NCBI RefSeq assembly: GCF_030817835.1
Contig: NZ_JAUSZR010000001.1
Span: 682,001-746,000 of the forward strand
Reading direction: 5' to 3'
DNA: 64,000 nt
Source: Pseudarthrobacter sp. W1I19
GTDB lineage: Bacteria; Actinomycetota; Actinomycetes; Actinomycetales; Micrococcaceae
The position numbers were made by a program, and so were the translations under genes. The notes below the pieces were generated by a model. That model had not been told where the DNA came from. It made no database searches and saw only the letters and a program-made list of their open reading frames with translations. This document shows positions 8,176 to 16,667 of this stretch, in pieces; the first letter of the stretch is position 1, and each line of letters begins with the position of its first letter.

Positions 8176-8640
8176 TCATTCGAAGGAGGTATTCCTGCCG
8201 CCGACGGAGCCAAACCAGGCCCGTGAATTCGGCAGCCACATCAGCGCTGTTGCCATGAGGCTGACCAGGAAGGCTATCCAGTTGCCGTCCTGGCCCATGC
8301 CTGTCATCGAGTTCAGTGCGGCCAGGGCCAGGGTGATCCCCGTGAGGACCGTCAGGGCCAGCCGCCCCCACTTCCGGCCCGCTTTCATCTTGATGGCGAA
8401 GGCCGCCTGCGCAACGCCCACTGCAGCGGCCAGCAGCATCAGCGTGAGGACGCCTGCGGCGGCGGCAGGGGCAGCGGCAAAGAGCACCAGGGAAGCCAGC
8501 ATTCCCAGCAGTCCGCCCAGGAAGCCCAGGATGCCGCCAACGAACCAGATCCAGAAGGAGACCTTGATTTCCGTGGGGCGGCCGGCCACCGAGAACAGTG
8601 TGGACATACCACCCCGCTGTGCGCTGGAGGAGTTGCTCAT
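8176..8640 (-). CDS. Small four-helix membrane protein, unknown function
   Basis: A 154-residue protein with four hydrophobic stretches (WIWFVGGILGFLGGLLGML, LVLFAAAPAAAAGVLTLMLLAAAVG, LALTVLTGITLALAALN, WIAFLVSLMATALMWL). A short polar N-terminus precedes them. The ATG at 8640 is preferred to the GTG at 8649. Size and topology resemble its neighbour at 7271-8065, so the pair may be a diverged duplication, but I see no shared motif that proves this. Confidence 0.75.
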   Translation of the reverse strand: MSNSSSAQRGGMSTLFSVAGRPTEIKVSFWIWFVGGILGFLGGLLGMLASLVLFAAAPAAAAGVLTLMLLAAAVGVAQAAFAIKMKAGRKWGRLALTVLTGITLALAALNSMTGMGQDGNWIAFLVSLMATALMWLPNSRAWFGSVGGRNTSFE

Positions 8641-8667
8641 GGCGTTCACTGTAGCCCCGCCCGGGGT

Positions 8668-8716
8668 TAAAAGACGGAACCCCGGCCCTGGCTCGAGGAG
8701 CCGGTGCCGGGGTTCC
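8668..8716 (-). terminator. Terminator of the YceI gene
   Basis: Read on the minus strand, GGAACCCCGGC and GCCGGGGTTCC (8676-8686 and 8706-8716) form an 11-bp stem followed by TCTTTTAAC. It lies 15 bases past the yceI stop. Confidence 0.75.
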
Positions 8717-8730
8717 AGCGGGATCTGTGA

Positions 8731-9279
8731 CTAGGCTGCGGGAGCGATGAAGGCGAGTTCGAGGTTGATGGCAACCTTGTCGCTGACCAGCACGCCGCCG
8801 GTCTCAAGGACCGCGTTCCAGGTCAGGCCGAAGTCCTTGCGGCTGATGGTGGTTTCAGCGGAGACGCCGGCGCGGGTGTTGCCGAACGGGTCGACGGCCA
8901 CGCCGTTGAACTCGGTCTCGAGGGTGACGGGGCGGGTGACACCCTTGATAGTAAGGTCGCCGGTCAGCTCGTAGCTGTTGCCCTTGGCCACGAGGCCGTT
9001 GGAGACGAAGGAGATTTCAGGGAACTTCTCCACGTCGAAGAAGTCTTCGCCCTTGACGTGGCCGTCGCGGTTGGCATCTCCGGAATCGAAGCTGGCGGTG
9101 TTGATGGTGGCGCTGATCTTGGCGTCGGCAACGTCACCGGGGAGGTCCAGGGTGGCGGCAGCTTCCGTGAACTGGCCGCGGACCTTGCTGATGCCTGCGT
9201 GGCGGACGGTGAAGCCGATCTCGCTGTGGGAGTTGTCGAGGGTCCAGGTGCCGGTGGTGATGTCTGCGGGAAGTGCCAT
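8731..9279 (-). CDS. YceI family protein
   Basis: A 182-residue YceI-family protein, a lipocalin-like beta-barrel in this family that binds isoprenoid-type lipids. The motif GTWTLDNSHSEIGFTVRHAGISKVRG near the start is shown here only in part as TLDNSHSEIGFTVRH. DLTIKGVTRPVTLE and TISRKDFGLTWN follow. No signal peptide precedes it, so it is probably cytoplasmic. AAGGAG seven bases before the ATG fixes the start. Two palindromic elements in the promoter region suggest control by a MarR-type repressor, but none is encoded next to it. Confidence 0.92.
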   Translation of the reverse strand: MALPADITTGTWTLDNSHSEIGFTVRHAGISKVRGQFTEAAATLDLPGDVADAKISATINTASFDSGDANRDGHVKGEDFFDVEKFPEISFVSNGLVAKGNSYELTGDLTIKGVTRPVTLETEFNGVAVDPFGNTRAGVSAETTISRKDFGLTWNAVLETGGVLVSDKVAINLELAFIAPAA

Positions 9280-9325
9280 GATGATGCTCCTTAATGGGTG
9301 ATGCCTGTTTGTCGGGTGTACGTGT

Positions 9326-9352
9326 TGAAGCTTCATCTGTTGAAGTCTCAAC
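9326..9352. promoter_or_regulatory. Candidate operator pair upstream of yceI
   Basis: TGAAGCTTCA (9326-9335) is a perfect 10-bp palindrome. GTTGA-AGTC-TCAAC (9339-9352) is a second inverted repeat of TTGAnnnnTCAA type. A -10-like TATAGT for the minus strand lies just upstream near 9370. This geometry is typical of MarR-family operators; the regulator is unknown. Confidence 0.45.
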
Positions 9353-9497
9353 TAACTGCTGCATCTACTATAAACATGCATTTGCATCTTTTGTTCCCGC
9401 TCGCGGAACATTTCTTCATAAACTTCAGTTCTACTCTTTGTAGAAAGAACGGGTAGAAGATTTCGGATCGCACGCCATCTTTGAGAAACTGGTAAAC

Positions 9498-10178
9498 ATG
9501 CCCCAAGCCACTGTCCATCTGCTCCGCCATGGCGAGGTACACAATCCCGACGGCGTCCTGTATGGCAGGCTGCCCGAATTCCACCTCTCCGGGCTGGGGC
9601 AGGAGATGGCGCGCATGCTTGCGGAGCATTTCCGGCAGCGTGCTGCCGGCGGTGCCCGCATCACTTACCTGGCCGCCTCGCCGCTGGACCGCGCGCAGGA
9701 AACTGCCCGGCCGACGTCGGAAGCGCTGCAGCTGCAGATCCACACAGACGAGCGGATCATCGAAGCGGAGAACTACTTCGAGGGCATGAAGGTCACCAAG
9801 GCAGAACTCCGCCGGCCCAAGCACTGGCCGCGGCTGGTCAATCCCCTGCGGCCGTCCTGGGGCGAGCCGTATAAGCAGCAGGCAGCGCGGGTCATGGCCG
9901 CCGTGCAGGAGGCGCGCCTGCGCGCCATCGAACTGGCCAACGGCGACTACGGAACAGACGGGCCCGAGGCCATCATGGTCAGCCACCAGCTCCCCATCTG
10001 GGCCACCCGGCTCAGCGCCGAAGGCAAGCCCCTGTGGCATGATCCGCGCAAGCGCGAGTGCACCCTGACCTCCATCACGTCGCTGGTGTTCGACGACGAC
10101 GGCGCACTTGTGCGCGTCTCGTACAGCGAACCTGCGGCATCCCTTCTTCCCGGTGCAGCCAGCACCCCTGGAGCCTAG
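9498..10178 (+). CDS. Histidine phosphatase (phosphoglycerate-mutase-like) protein
   Basis: A 226-residue member of the histidine phosphatase superfamily. LLRHGE at residues 8-13 carries the catalytic His, LAASPLDRAQETA supplies the conserved Arg, and IMVSHQLPIW supplies the second His. It lacks features that would identify a true glycolytic mutase, so the substrate is unknown. It is the first gene of a tight operon: the TlpA-like gene starts two bases after its stop. The same gene order (phosphatase, TlpA, CcdA, ResB, CcsB) recurs in actinobacteria. Confidence 0.87.
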   Translation: MPQATVHLLRHGEVHNPDGVLYGRLPEFHLSGLGQEMARMLAEHFRQRAAGGARITYLAASPLDRAQETARPTSEALQLQIHTDERIIEAENYFEGMKVTKAELRRPKHWPRLVNPLRPSWGEPYKQQAARVMAAVQEARLRAIELANGDYGTDGPEAIMVSHQLPIWATRLSAEGKPLWHDPRKRECTLTSITSLVFDDDGALVRVSYSEPAASLLPGAASTPGA

Positions 10179-10180
10179 TA

Positions 10181-10807
10181 GTGACTGACAGCATCAATAG
10201 GGCCGTGCCGTCGGCCTCCCGCCGCAGCGTCCTCGCCGCCGGCGGCCTTGCCCTGACCGCCCTCACCCTGGGCCTCTCGGCCTGTGCCCAGCAGGACGCC
10301 CTCGCCGAGCAGGCCCGGGCGGGGGACAACAAGAACTACGTGGCCGGCGACGGTTCCGTCACGGAGTTCGCCGCGGCGGACCGCAAATCCCCCGTGCAGG
10401 TCAACGGGACATTGTTCGACGGGACCACCGTGGTGCCGGCAGACTTCCAGGGCAAGGTAACGGTCCTGAACTTCTGGTTCGCTGCCTGTGCCCCGTGCCG
10501 GGTGGAAGCCCCCATCCTCGAAGAGCTTCACCAGGAGTTCAAGCCCCAGGGTGTGCAGTTCTTCGGCGTCAACCTGCGGGACGAAAAGCCCACCGCTGAA
10601 GCCTTCGAAAAGTCCTTCAACCTGACCTACCCCAGCTTCGATGACAAGGACGGCGGAGTCCTGCTGGCCGTCTCCGGCCTGGTTCCCCCGGGAGCAGTCC
10701 CCACCACGCTGGTCCTGGACAAACAAGGGCGTGTGGCTTCCCGCGTCCTGGGTGAAATCCAAAAGGGCACACTGAAGACCCTCATCGCTGCCGCCGTGGC
10801 CGGGTAA
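10181..10807 (+). CDS. TlpA/ResA-like thioredoxin-fold lipoprotein for cytochrome c maturation
   Basis: A 208-residue exported redox protein starting at GTG 10181. The signal region SRRSVLAAGG, then LGLSAC (Cys35), looks like a Tat-type lipoprotein signal. The thioredoxin domain has FWFAACAPCRVEAP, so the active site is CAPC near residues 103-106, and a cis-Pro in GAVPTTLVLD. It probably reduces apocytochrome c haem-binding cysteines or a partner on the outer membrane face, fed electrons by CcdA. It lies two bases from each neighbour. Confidence 0.9.
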   Translation: MTDSINRAVPSASRRSVLAAGGLALTALTLGLSACAQQDALAEQARAGDNKNYVAGDGSVTEFAAADRKSPVQVNGTLFDGTTVVPADFQGKVTVLNFWFAACAPCRVEAPILEELHQEFKPQGVQFFGVNLRDEKPTAEAFEKSFNLTYPSFDDKDGGVLLAVSGLVPPGAVPTTLVLDKQGRVASRVLGEIQKGTLKTLIAAAVAG

Positions 10808-10809
10808 CC

Positions 10810-11565
10810 ATGAACAGCCCCTTTGCCGAAGCCATCCTCAGCGGCTCGCTCCTCCTTGCCATCCCGGTGGCGCTGCTGGCCGGCCTGGTCTCCTTCCTTT
10901 CCCCGTGCGTCCTGCCGCTGGTGCCCGGCTACCTGGGCTACGTCACGGGGTTGTCCGGGGTGGACCTGGAAAAGCAGAAGCGTGGCCGGATGCTGGCGGG
11001 CATCGGGCTGTTCGTGCTGGGATTCTCCGTGATCTTCGTCCTCCTGGGCGGTGCGTTCGGTCAGTTGGGCACCCTTATTACCGGCTCGCAGAACGCCTGG
11101 ATCACCCAACTCCTTGGCATCCTGGTGATTGTCATGGGTGTGGTGTTTATGGGCGGCTTCAGTTGGCTGCAGCGGGACGCCAAAATCCACGCCAAGCCAC
11201 CGGCCGGGCTGTGGGGCGCGCCGCTGCTGGGCCTGACGTTCGGGCTGGGCTGGGCTCCATGCATTGGACCCACCTACTCAGCCGTCCAGCTGTTGAGCCT
11301 GTCCGGCGGTTCGTCCGCCGCGAAGGGCGCCTTCCTGGCCTTCGTCTACAGCCTGGGGCTGGGCATCCCGTTCCTGCTGATCGCCCTGGCGCTGCGCCGG
11401 GGCATGGGAGTGATGGCCTTCTTCCGCAAGCACCGGCTGGCCATCCAGCGCACCGGGGGCGGCATCCTGGTGCTCCTGGGACTCCTGATGGCCAGTGGCG
11501 TCTGGGGTACCTGGGTGACCGGGCTGCAGTACTGGTTCCAAACTGATGTGAAGTTGCCGATCTGA
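10810..11565 (+). CDS. ccdA: Cytochrome c biogenesis protein CcdA
   Basis: A 251-residue thiol-disulfide carrier with six predicted membrane helices. The two conserved cysteines are in SFLSPCVLPLVPGYLGY and GWAPCIGPTYSAVQ. It would move reducing power from cytoplasmic thioredoxin to the extracytoplasmic TlpA-like protein encoded just upstream. The ATG follows the TlpA stop by two bases and the stop overlaps the resB ATG (TGATG), indicating translational coupling. Confidence 0.93.
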   Translation: MNSPFAEAILSGSLLLAIPVALLAGLVSFLSPCVLPLVPGYLGYVTGLSGVDLEKQKRGRMLAGIGLFVLGFSVIFVLLGGAFGQLGTLITGSQNAWITQLLGILVIVMGVVFMGGFSWLQRDAKIHAKPPAGLWGAPLLGLTFGLGWAPCIGPTYSAVQLLSLSGGSSAAKGAFLAFVYSLGLGIPFLLIALALRRGMGVMAFFRKHRLAIQRTGGGILVLLGLLMASGVWGTWVTGLQYWFQTDVKLPI

Positions 11566-13340
11566 TGAGCGAGCGTGTGAACGTAAAGAAGAAGTCCTCC
11601 ACTCTGGCCGGCGGCAAGGAGCGTGGCGCCAAGGTCGCTGAGGCCAAGGCTGACGCCGCGTTGCCGGCGTTGGGACCGGTGGGGATGCTTCGCTGGGCGT
11701 GGACCCAGCTGACCAGCATGCGCACAGCGCTGTTCCTGCTGCTGCTCCTCGCCGTCGCGGCGGTCCCGGGCTCCCTTTTCCCGCAGCGGCCGGCGAACCC
11801 TTCAGTTGTAACCCAGTACATCAAGGACAATCCGGACTACGGCAAGCTGCTGGACACCCTTCAGCTGTACGACGTCTACTCCTCGGCCTGGTTTTCGGCC
11901 ATCTACCTGCTCCTGTTCATCTCCCTGATCGGCTGCGTAGTGCCGCGCGCCATCGCCCACTACAAGGCCATGCGCTCCCAGCCGCCGCGCACGCCCAAGC
12001 GGCTGTCGCGCCTTCCTGAGTACGGCACCCTGGTCATTCCGGCCGACGCCGGGATCCCGGCGTCGGAGGCCATCACCAGTGCCGCCGGGGTGTTGAAGAA
12101 GCGCGGCTACCGTGTGGAGGTCCGGGACGCCGGCGGTGAACGCCCCTCCCTGGGCGCCGAGCGCGGCTTCGCGAAAGAGGTGGGGAACCTGGTGTTCCAC
12201 ACCTCGCTGATCGGCGTGCTGGTGTCCGTGGCCATCGGCGGACTGTTCGGCTACAGCGGCCAGCGCATCCTCGTGGAGGGCGATACGTTTGTAAACACCC
12301 TGGTGGGCTACGACCAGTTCACTCCGGGCACCAATTTCCAGTCCAGCCAGCTCCAGCCCTATTCCCTGCAGCTGGACAAGTTCGACATCACTTTTGACCG
12401 CGAGTCACGGGGCAAGATCGGCCAGCCCATCGACTTCTCCGCAGCCGTGACCACCAAGGAAAACCCGGACGCCCCGGCGCAGCAGGAAATCCTGAAGGTC
12501 AACGATCCCATCACGCTGGGCGGCACCAGCATTTACCTCACCGGCAACGGCTACGCCCCCGTGGTGACCGTCAGGGACGGCCAGGGAAACGTTGCCATGC
12601 AGGGCCCGGTAGTGGGCAAGCTGCAGGGGGACAACTACTACTCCTCCGTGGTGATCAAGGTCCCGGACGCGAAGCCTGACCAGTTGGGATTCCAGGGCTT
12701 CTTCCTGCCCACGGCGTTCGTTTCGAATGAAGGCGTTTCCTACAGCGGAGACCCCGGACTGTTCAACCCCCAGTTGACGCTGAACTCCTTTTACGGTGAC
12801 CTTGGCCTGGACGACGGCGCCCCGCAGAACGTCTTCGAAATCGACGTCAGGAATCTCACCCCGCTGAACGCCCGGAACCTGGACGCCGGCGGCATCACGC
12901 TGACCCCGGGGAAAAGCTTTACGCTCCCGGACGGCAAGGGCACCATCAGCTTTGACGGCGTGAAGCGCTACATCGGCGTGGACATCCACCACAACCCCGG
13001 CCAGCTTTACGCGCTGATCTTCGCGCTCCTGGCGGTGGCCGGGCTGATCCTGTCCCTGTACGTCAACCGCCGCCGCGTCTGGATCCGCACCGGCACCCAC
13101 GAAGACGGCCGCACCATGGTGGAATACGGGCTCCTGGCCCGCGGCGAAGACCACCGGCTCGCGGGTGAAGCGGATGCGGTGCGGAAGCTGCTCTCCGCGG
13201 AATGGCGGATCGCCGCAGACGCTGACCCCGCCGGATCACAGCAAACTCCCAGCAGCAGCCCCCATAATGGCGCTGGCGCTGCCACAACTTCAGCTCCACG
13301 CACCCCAGCCGGCCCCTCCGGGCCCGAAAAGGACCAGTAA
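11565..13340 (+). CDS. resB: Cytochrome c biogenesis protein ResB (System II)
   Basis: A 591-residue membrane protein. After a basic N-terminus come LTSMRTALFLLLLLAVAAVPG and SAWFSAIYLLLFISLIGCVVPR. The large extracytoplasmic domain begins after VGNLVFHTSLIGVLVSVAIGG, and the last helix is QLYALIFALLAVAGLILSL. With CcsB it forms the System II haem handling and ligation complex. The C-terminal 60 residues are Pro/Ser/Ala-rich and probably disordered. The start overlaps ccdA by one base and the stop overlaps ccsB by one base. Confidence 0.93.
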   Translation: MSERVNVKKKSSTLAGGKERGAKVAEAKADAALPALGPVGMLRWAWTQLTSMRTALFLLLLLAVAAVPGSLFPQRPANPSVVTQYIKDNPDYGKLLDTLQLYDVYSSAWFSAIYLLLFISLIGCVVPRAIAHYKAMRSQPPRTPKRLSRLPEYGTLVIPADAGIPASEAITSAAGVLKKRGYRVEVRDAGGERPSLGAERGFAKEVGNLVFHTSLIGVLVSVAIGGLFGYSGQRILVEGDTFVNTLVGYDQFTPGTNFQSSQLQPYSLQLDKFDITFDRESRGKIGQPIDFSAAVTTKENPDAPAQQEILKVNDPITLGGTSIYLTGNGYAPVVTVRDGQGNVAMQGPVVGKLQGDNYYSSVVIKVPDAKPDQLGFQGFFLPTAFVSNEGVSYSGDPGLFNPQLTLNSFYGDLGLDDGAPQNVFEIDVRNLTPLNARNLDAGGITLTPGKSFTLPDGKGTISFDGVKRYIGVDIHHNPGQLYALIFALLAVAGLILSLYVNRRRVWIRTGTHEDGRTMVEYGLLARGEDHRLAGEADAVRKLLSAEWRIAADADPAGSQQTPSSSPHNGAGAATTSAPRTPAGPSGPEKDQ

Positions 13341-14425
13341 TGCCGTTCGGAATCAACGAAACCATGGGCCAGTACAGCGAGCTTTTTATGCTGCTGGCGG
13401 CCGGCACGTACACGGTGGCCTTTATCGCTTTCGCATGGGATCTTGCCAAGAGCAGCAAGGCCCTGCGCGCGATCGACCTCAAAGCTGCGCAGGCTGAAGA
13501 GTCCGCCAAGGTGCCGGTTGCCGCAGGCGCGGGAGTCCGCAGCGAGTCCCACTTGGCCGGACCGGCGGGCAGGGCCGAACGGCCGTCGTCGGCCACTGCC
13601 CGGCCAGCCGGAACAGGAGGCGGGGGAGTTATCACTGCCGACGGCGACATGCGGTACGCCGCCGAACGCCGCGCCCCCGCGCGGGTGGCCGTAGCCCTGA
13701 CCATCCTGGGCGCAGTGATCCACGGCGCCGGCGTGCTGACGCGCGCCCTTGGCGCCGGACGCGTCCCGTGGGGCAACATGTACGAATTCCTCACCACCGG
13801 CGCCTTCGTGGCCATCGCCGTATTCCTGCTCGTGCTGATCCGCCGCGACCTGCGCTTCCTCGGCACGTTCGTGGTGGGCCTGGGCATCATCATGCTGGTG
13901 GCTGCTTCTGTGGCGTACTGGACCCCGGTGGGCCACCTGGTTCCCGCCCTGCAGAGCTACTGGCTGATCATCCACGTGTCCATCGCAGTGCTTTCCTCCG
14001 CGCTGTTCACCCTGACGTTCGCCATGTCCGCCCTGCAGCTGGTCCAGTCCCACCGGCAAAAAACCGTTGCCGCCGGCGGCGCGGACAAGCTCGGCTTTAT
14101 GCGCCTGGTACCGTCCGCGCTGAGCCTGGAAAACCTGTCCTACCGGATCAACGCCATTGCCTTCATCGGCTGGACGTTCACCCTGATGTTCGGTGCCATC
14201 TGGGCGGAAAAGGCGTGGGGCAGGTTCTGGGGCTGGGACACCAAGGAAGTCTGGACCTTTGTGATCTGGGTGGTCTACGCAGGCTACCTCCACGCCCGCG
14301 CAACCCGCGGCTGGACCGGAACACGTGCCGCCTGGCTTTCGATCGTTGGCTACCTGTGCGTGATTTTCAACTTCACCATCGTGAACCAGTTCTTCAACGG
14401 GCTCCACTCATACTCCGGGCTCTGA
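13340..14425 (+). CDS. ccsB: c-type cytochrome biogenesis protein CcsB (ResC)
   Basis: A 361-residue membrane protein of the CcmC/CcsB/CcmF haem-handling family. The WWD-type motif appears as WGRFWGWDTKEVWTFVIW, with the conserved WGNMYEF and conserved His residues in HLVPALQSYWLIIHVSIAV and FNGLHSYSG. It partners ResB to deliver haem outside the membrane and attach it to apocytochrome c. Residues about 50-105 are an Ala/Gly/Pro-rich insertion between the first helix and the core, a common actinobacterial feature. It is the last gene of the operon. Confidence 0.93.
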   Translation: MPFGINETMGQYSELFMLLAAGTYTVAFIAFAWDLAKSSKALRAIDLKAAQAEESAKVPVAAGAGVRSESHLAGPAGRAERPSSATARPAGTGGGGVITADGDMRYAAERRAPARVAVALTILGAVIHGAGVLTRALGAGRVPWGNMYEFLTTGAFVAIAVFLLVLIRRDLRFLGTFVVGLGIIMLVAASVAYWTPVGHLVPALQSYWLIIHVSIAVLSSALFTLTFAMSALQLVQSHRQKTVAAGGADKLGFMRLVPSALSLENLSYRINAIAFIGWTFTLMFGAIWAEKAWGRFWGWDTKEVWTFVIWVVYAGYLHARATRGWTGTRAAWLSIVGYLCVIFNFTIVNQFFNGLHSYSGL

Positions 14426-14578
14426 ACAGGGATTTCGTCCCGATTCCGGGGGAACTGGCGGAAAATAACCAATCGGTGTAGCAATAGGGGTGTTCGCGGT
14501 CCGGCCGTGATGCTACCTTGGTGACGTTCGCCCGTGATGAAGCTTGCAGGCGAAACACCAGTTTTTCCTGAGGTACCC

Positions 14579-16666
14579 ATGAGCTATGTTCTCGCGATTG
14601 ATGTGGGGACCAGTTTCACTGCTGCCGCCGTTGCGCGCTTTGGCCAAGGTACTTCCCCTGCCGCGGAGTGCCTGCCACTGGGACTTCGCGGGGCAGCCGT
14701 GCCATCAGTGGTGTACTACCCGGAGGAAGGTCCCCTTCTGGTGGGGGAGGCCGCAGAACGCCGCGGCCTCGATTTCCCCGGGCAGGTGGTGAGGGAATTC
14801 AAGCGCCGCGTGGGCGATGCAGTCCCCATTTCCGTGGGCGGACTGTCCCTGCCGCCGGAGGACGTTTTTGCCACCATGGCACGCTGGGTGGTGGACCGGG
14901 CCGTAGAGCGCGAGGGCGCGCCGCCGTCTGAGGTTATCGTTACCCATCCTGCCGCCTGGGGCACCCACCGGACCTCCATGATCCTGGCCGCCATGGCCGC
15001 CAAAGGTCTGGACAACATCACGCTCGTCACCGAACCGGTTGCGGCGGCGCTGTATTACGCCTCCCAGGTCCGCGTGGAGGTGGGCAGCATCATCGCTGTC
15101 TACGATCTTGGCGGCGGAACCTTTGACACTGCTGTCCTGCGCAAAGCCGGCACCAACAAGTTCCGGCTGGTGGGGCGCCCGGAGGGCATCGAAAACCTGG
15201 GCGGTGCCGACTTCGATGCCGAGGTCTTCCGGTACGTCGCAAAGCACACCGGCAACGTCCTCTCCAGGCTCAACCCCGCGGACCCTGGAGTGCGTGGCGC
15301 GTTGGGCAGGTTGCGGCGCGAGTGCGTGGAAGCCAAAGAAGCGCTCTCCTCGGACAGCGAGGCCACCATTTCGGTGCTCCTTCCCGGCTTCCAGCAGCAG
15401 ATCCGCCTGGTGCGATCGGAATTTGAAGCGCTGATAGAGGAACCGGTCCGCGATACTGTCGAGGCGCTGGAGCAGTCGCTGGCCCAGCTGGAGCTGGAAC
15501 CGGCGGCTCTTTCTGCCGTGCTGCTGATTGGCGGTTCATCACGGATCCCGCTCGTGGCGCAGCTGATTTCGGAACAGCTGGGCCGGCCCATCGCCGTCGA
15601 TGCCGATCCCAAGTCCTCCATCTGCCTCGGCGCGGCGCTGTCAGCTGTGCTGGCACGCGCGGAGACTGAGTCCCGGGCAGCCGTGGCGGCGGTGCCCGCG
15701 GGAGCTGCGGGCACCGCCGTCGGACTCACTCCTGGCAGCAGCGCGCACGTTGCCAGCCGCCATGCCAGCTGGTCCCGCAAGGGTACGACGGCGAGTGGTG
15801 CAGTTGCGGGCGTGGTGGTTGCTCCTGCCCACGCGCACGGCGGCGCCCACGCGCCGAAGCCCACAGTGCGGCTGACGGCCATCGCCGCCGCCGCGGCGCT
15901 GGTCTCGGTCCTTACTGCCACGACGGCCCAGAGCCCGGCGGGATTTACTGACCTCACCGCCATGTTTGTGCCGAAAGCAGGCGCTGCCCCTGGACCGGAT
16001 CCGACTGCCGACAGTGCCGGCGGGACAGGAGGCGGAAGCGGGCCAGTTGCCGCGGCAGCCGTACTCCCGGCAGCCGGTGTTGGAGCCGGCATGAACAGTG
16101 AAGCGGTGCCTTACGGCGGGCCGGGCCTTGACGTGGAAGCTTCGCCCACCAGCCGGCCGTTGTGGGGGGCGGCAGCGGAAAACATCCCGGCCGCCGTAGC
16201 CGGGGTTGACGTTGCGACCAGCGGACCGGCAGGTCCCGCCGCAGCCGATCCTGGTGCCGGGACACCGGACGCCCCTGCCGCACCACCTGTAGCCATTGAC
16301 CCCGTCACCGGCGAGCCGGTGCCTACGGATCCATTAACGGGTGAGCCGGTGGCGACGGATCCCGTAACGGGTGAGCCGGTGCCGACGCCTGAACCCACAA
16401 TCATTGATCCGGATCCCAGCACTTCAGGTCCGCCGTCGCCCACTGAATCCACGGGCACTCCGCCGTTACCGACGGAAGCGGCAGGCACTCCGCCGCCTGA
16501 AACCACGGGTGCTCCGCCGCCACCGACTGGAACGACCGGCGCGCCGCCTGAAACCACGGGCGCTCCGCCGCCACCGACGACGGATGCTCCGGCGCCGCCT
16601 GCTCCCGTCATCGGGCCAGCTGAGACGGAGCCCGTTATGCCCATCAGCACAGGACCGGGGGTCTAG
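14579..16666 (+). CDS. Membrane-anchored Hsp70-like protein with Pro/Thr-rich repeat ectodomain
   Basis: A 695-residue protein. Residues 1 to about 370 are an actin/Hsp70 ATPase: AIDVGTSFTAAAVA (phosphate 1), VIVTHPAAWG, VTEPVAAALYY, VYDLGGGTFDTAVL (phosphate 2) and VLLIGGSSRIPLV (adenosine). The usual Hsp70 substrate-binding domain is missing. A low-complexity linker leads to one hydrophobic segment (LTAIAAAAALVSVLTATTA, about 431-451) and a 240-residue Pro/Thr/Gly-rich tail with three DPxTGEPVxT repeats. Topology would place the ATPase inside and the tail outside. GAGG precedes the ATG at 14579. The LuxR-type gene starts two bases after its stop. Confidence 0.85.
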   Translation: MSYVLAIDVGTSFTAAAVARFGQGTSPAAECLPLGLRGAAVPSVVYYPEEGPLLVGEAAERRGLDFPGQVVREFKRRVGDAVPISVGGLSLPPEDVFATMARWVVDRAVEREGAPPSEVIVTHPAAWGTHRTSMILAAMAAKGLDNITLVTEPVAAALYYASQVRVEVGSIIAVYDLGGGTFDTAVLRKAGTNKFRLVGRPEGIENLGGADFDAEVFRYVAKHTGNVLSRLNPADPGVRGALGRLRRECVEAKEALSSDSEATISVLLPGFQQQIRLVRSEFEALIEEPVRDTVEALEQSLAQLELEPAALSAVLLIGGSSRIPLVAQLISEQLGRPIAVDADPKSSICLGAALSAVLARAETESRAAVAAVPAGAAGTAVGLTPGSSAHVASRHASWSRKGTTASGAVAGVVVAPAHAHGGAHAPKPTVRLTAIAAAAALVSVLTATTAQSPAGFTDLTAMFVPKAGAAPGPDPTADSAGGTGGGSGPVAAAAVLPAAGVGAGMNSEAVPYGGPGLDVEASPTSRPLWGAAAENIPAAVAGVDVATSGPAGPAAADPGAGTPDAPAAPPVAIDPVTGEPVPTDPLTGEPVATDPVTGEPVPTPEPTIIDPDPSTSGPPSPTESTGTPPLPTEAAGTPPPETTGAPPPPTGTTGAPPETTGAPPPPTTDAPAPPAPVIGPAETEPVMPISTGPGV

Positions 16667-16667
16667 C

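Noticed and set aside
7253..8734. 493-codon plus-strand frame across two small membrane-protein genes
   Set aside because: It spans the non-coding gap and both antisense genes. Its repeats (RRVLPVLRR) only mirror the QYGQ repeats of the real minus-strand gene.
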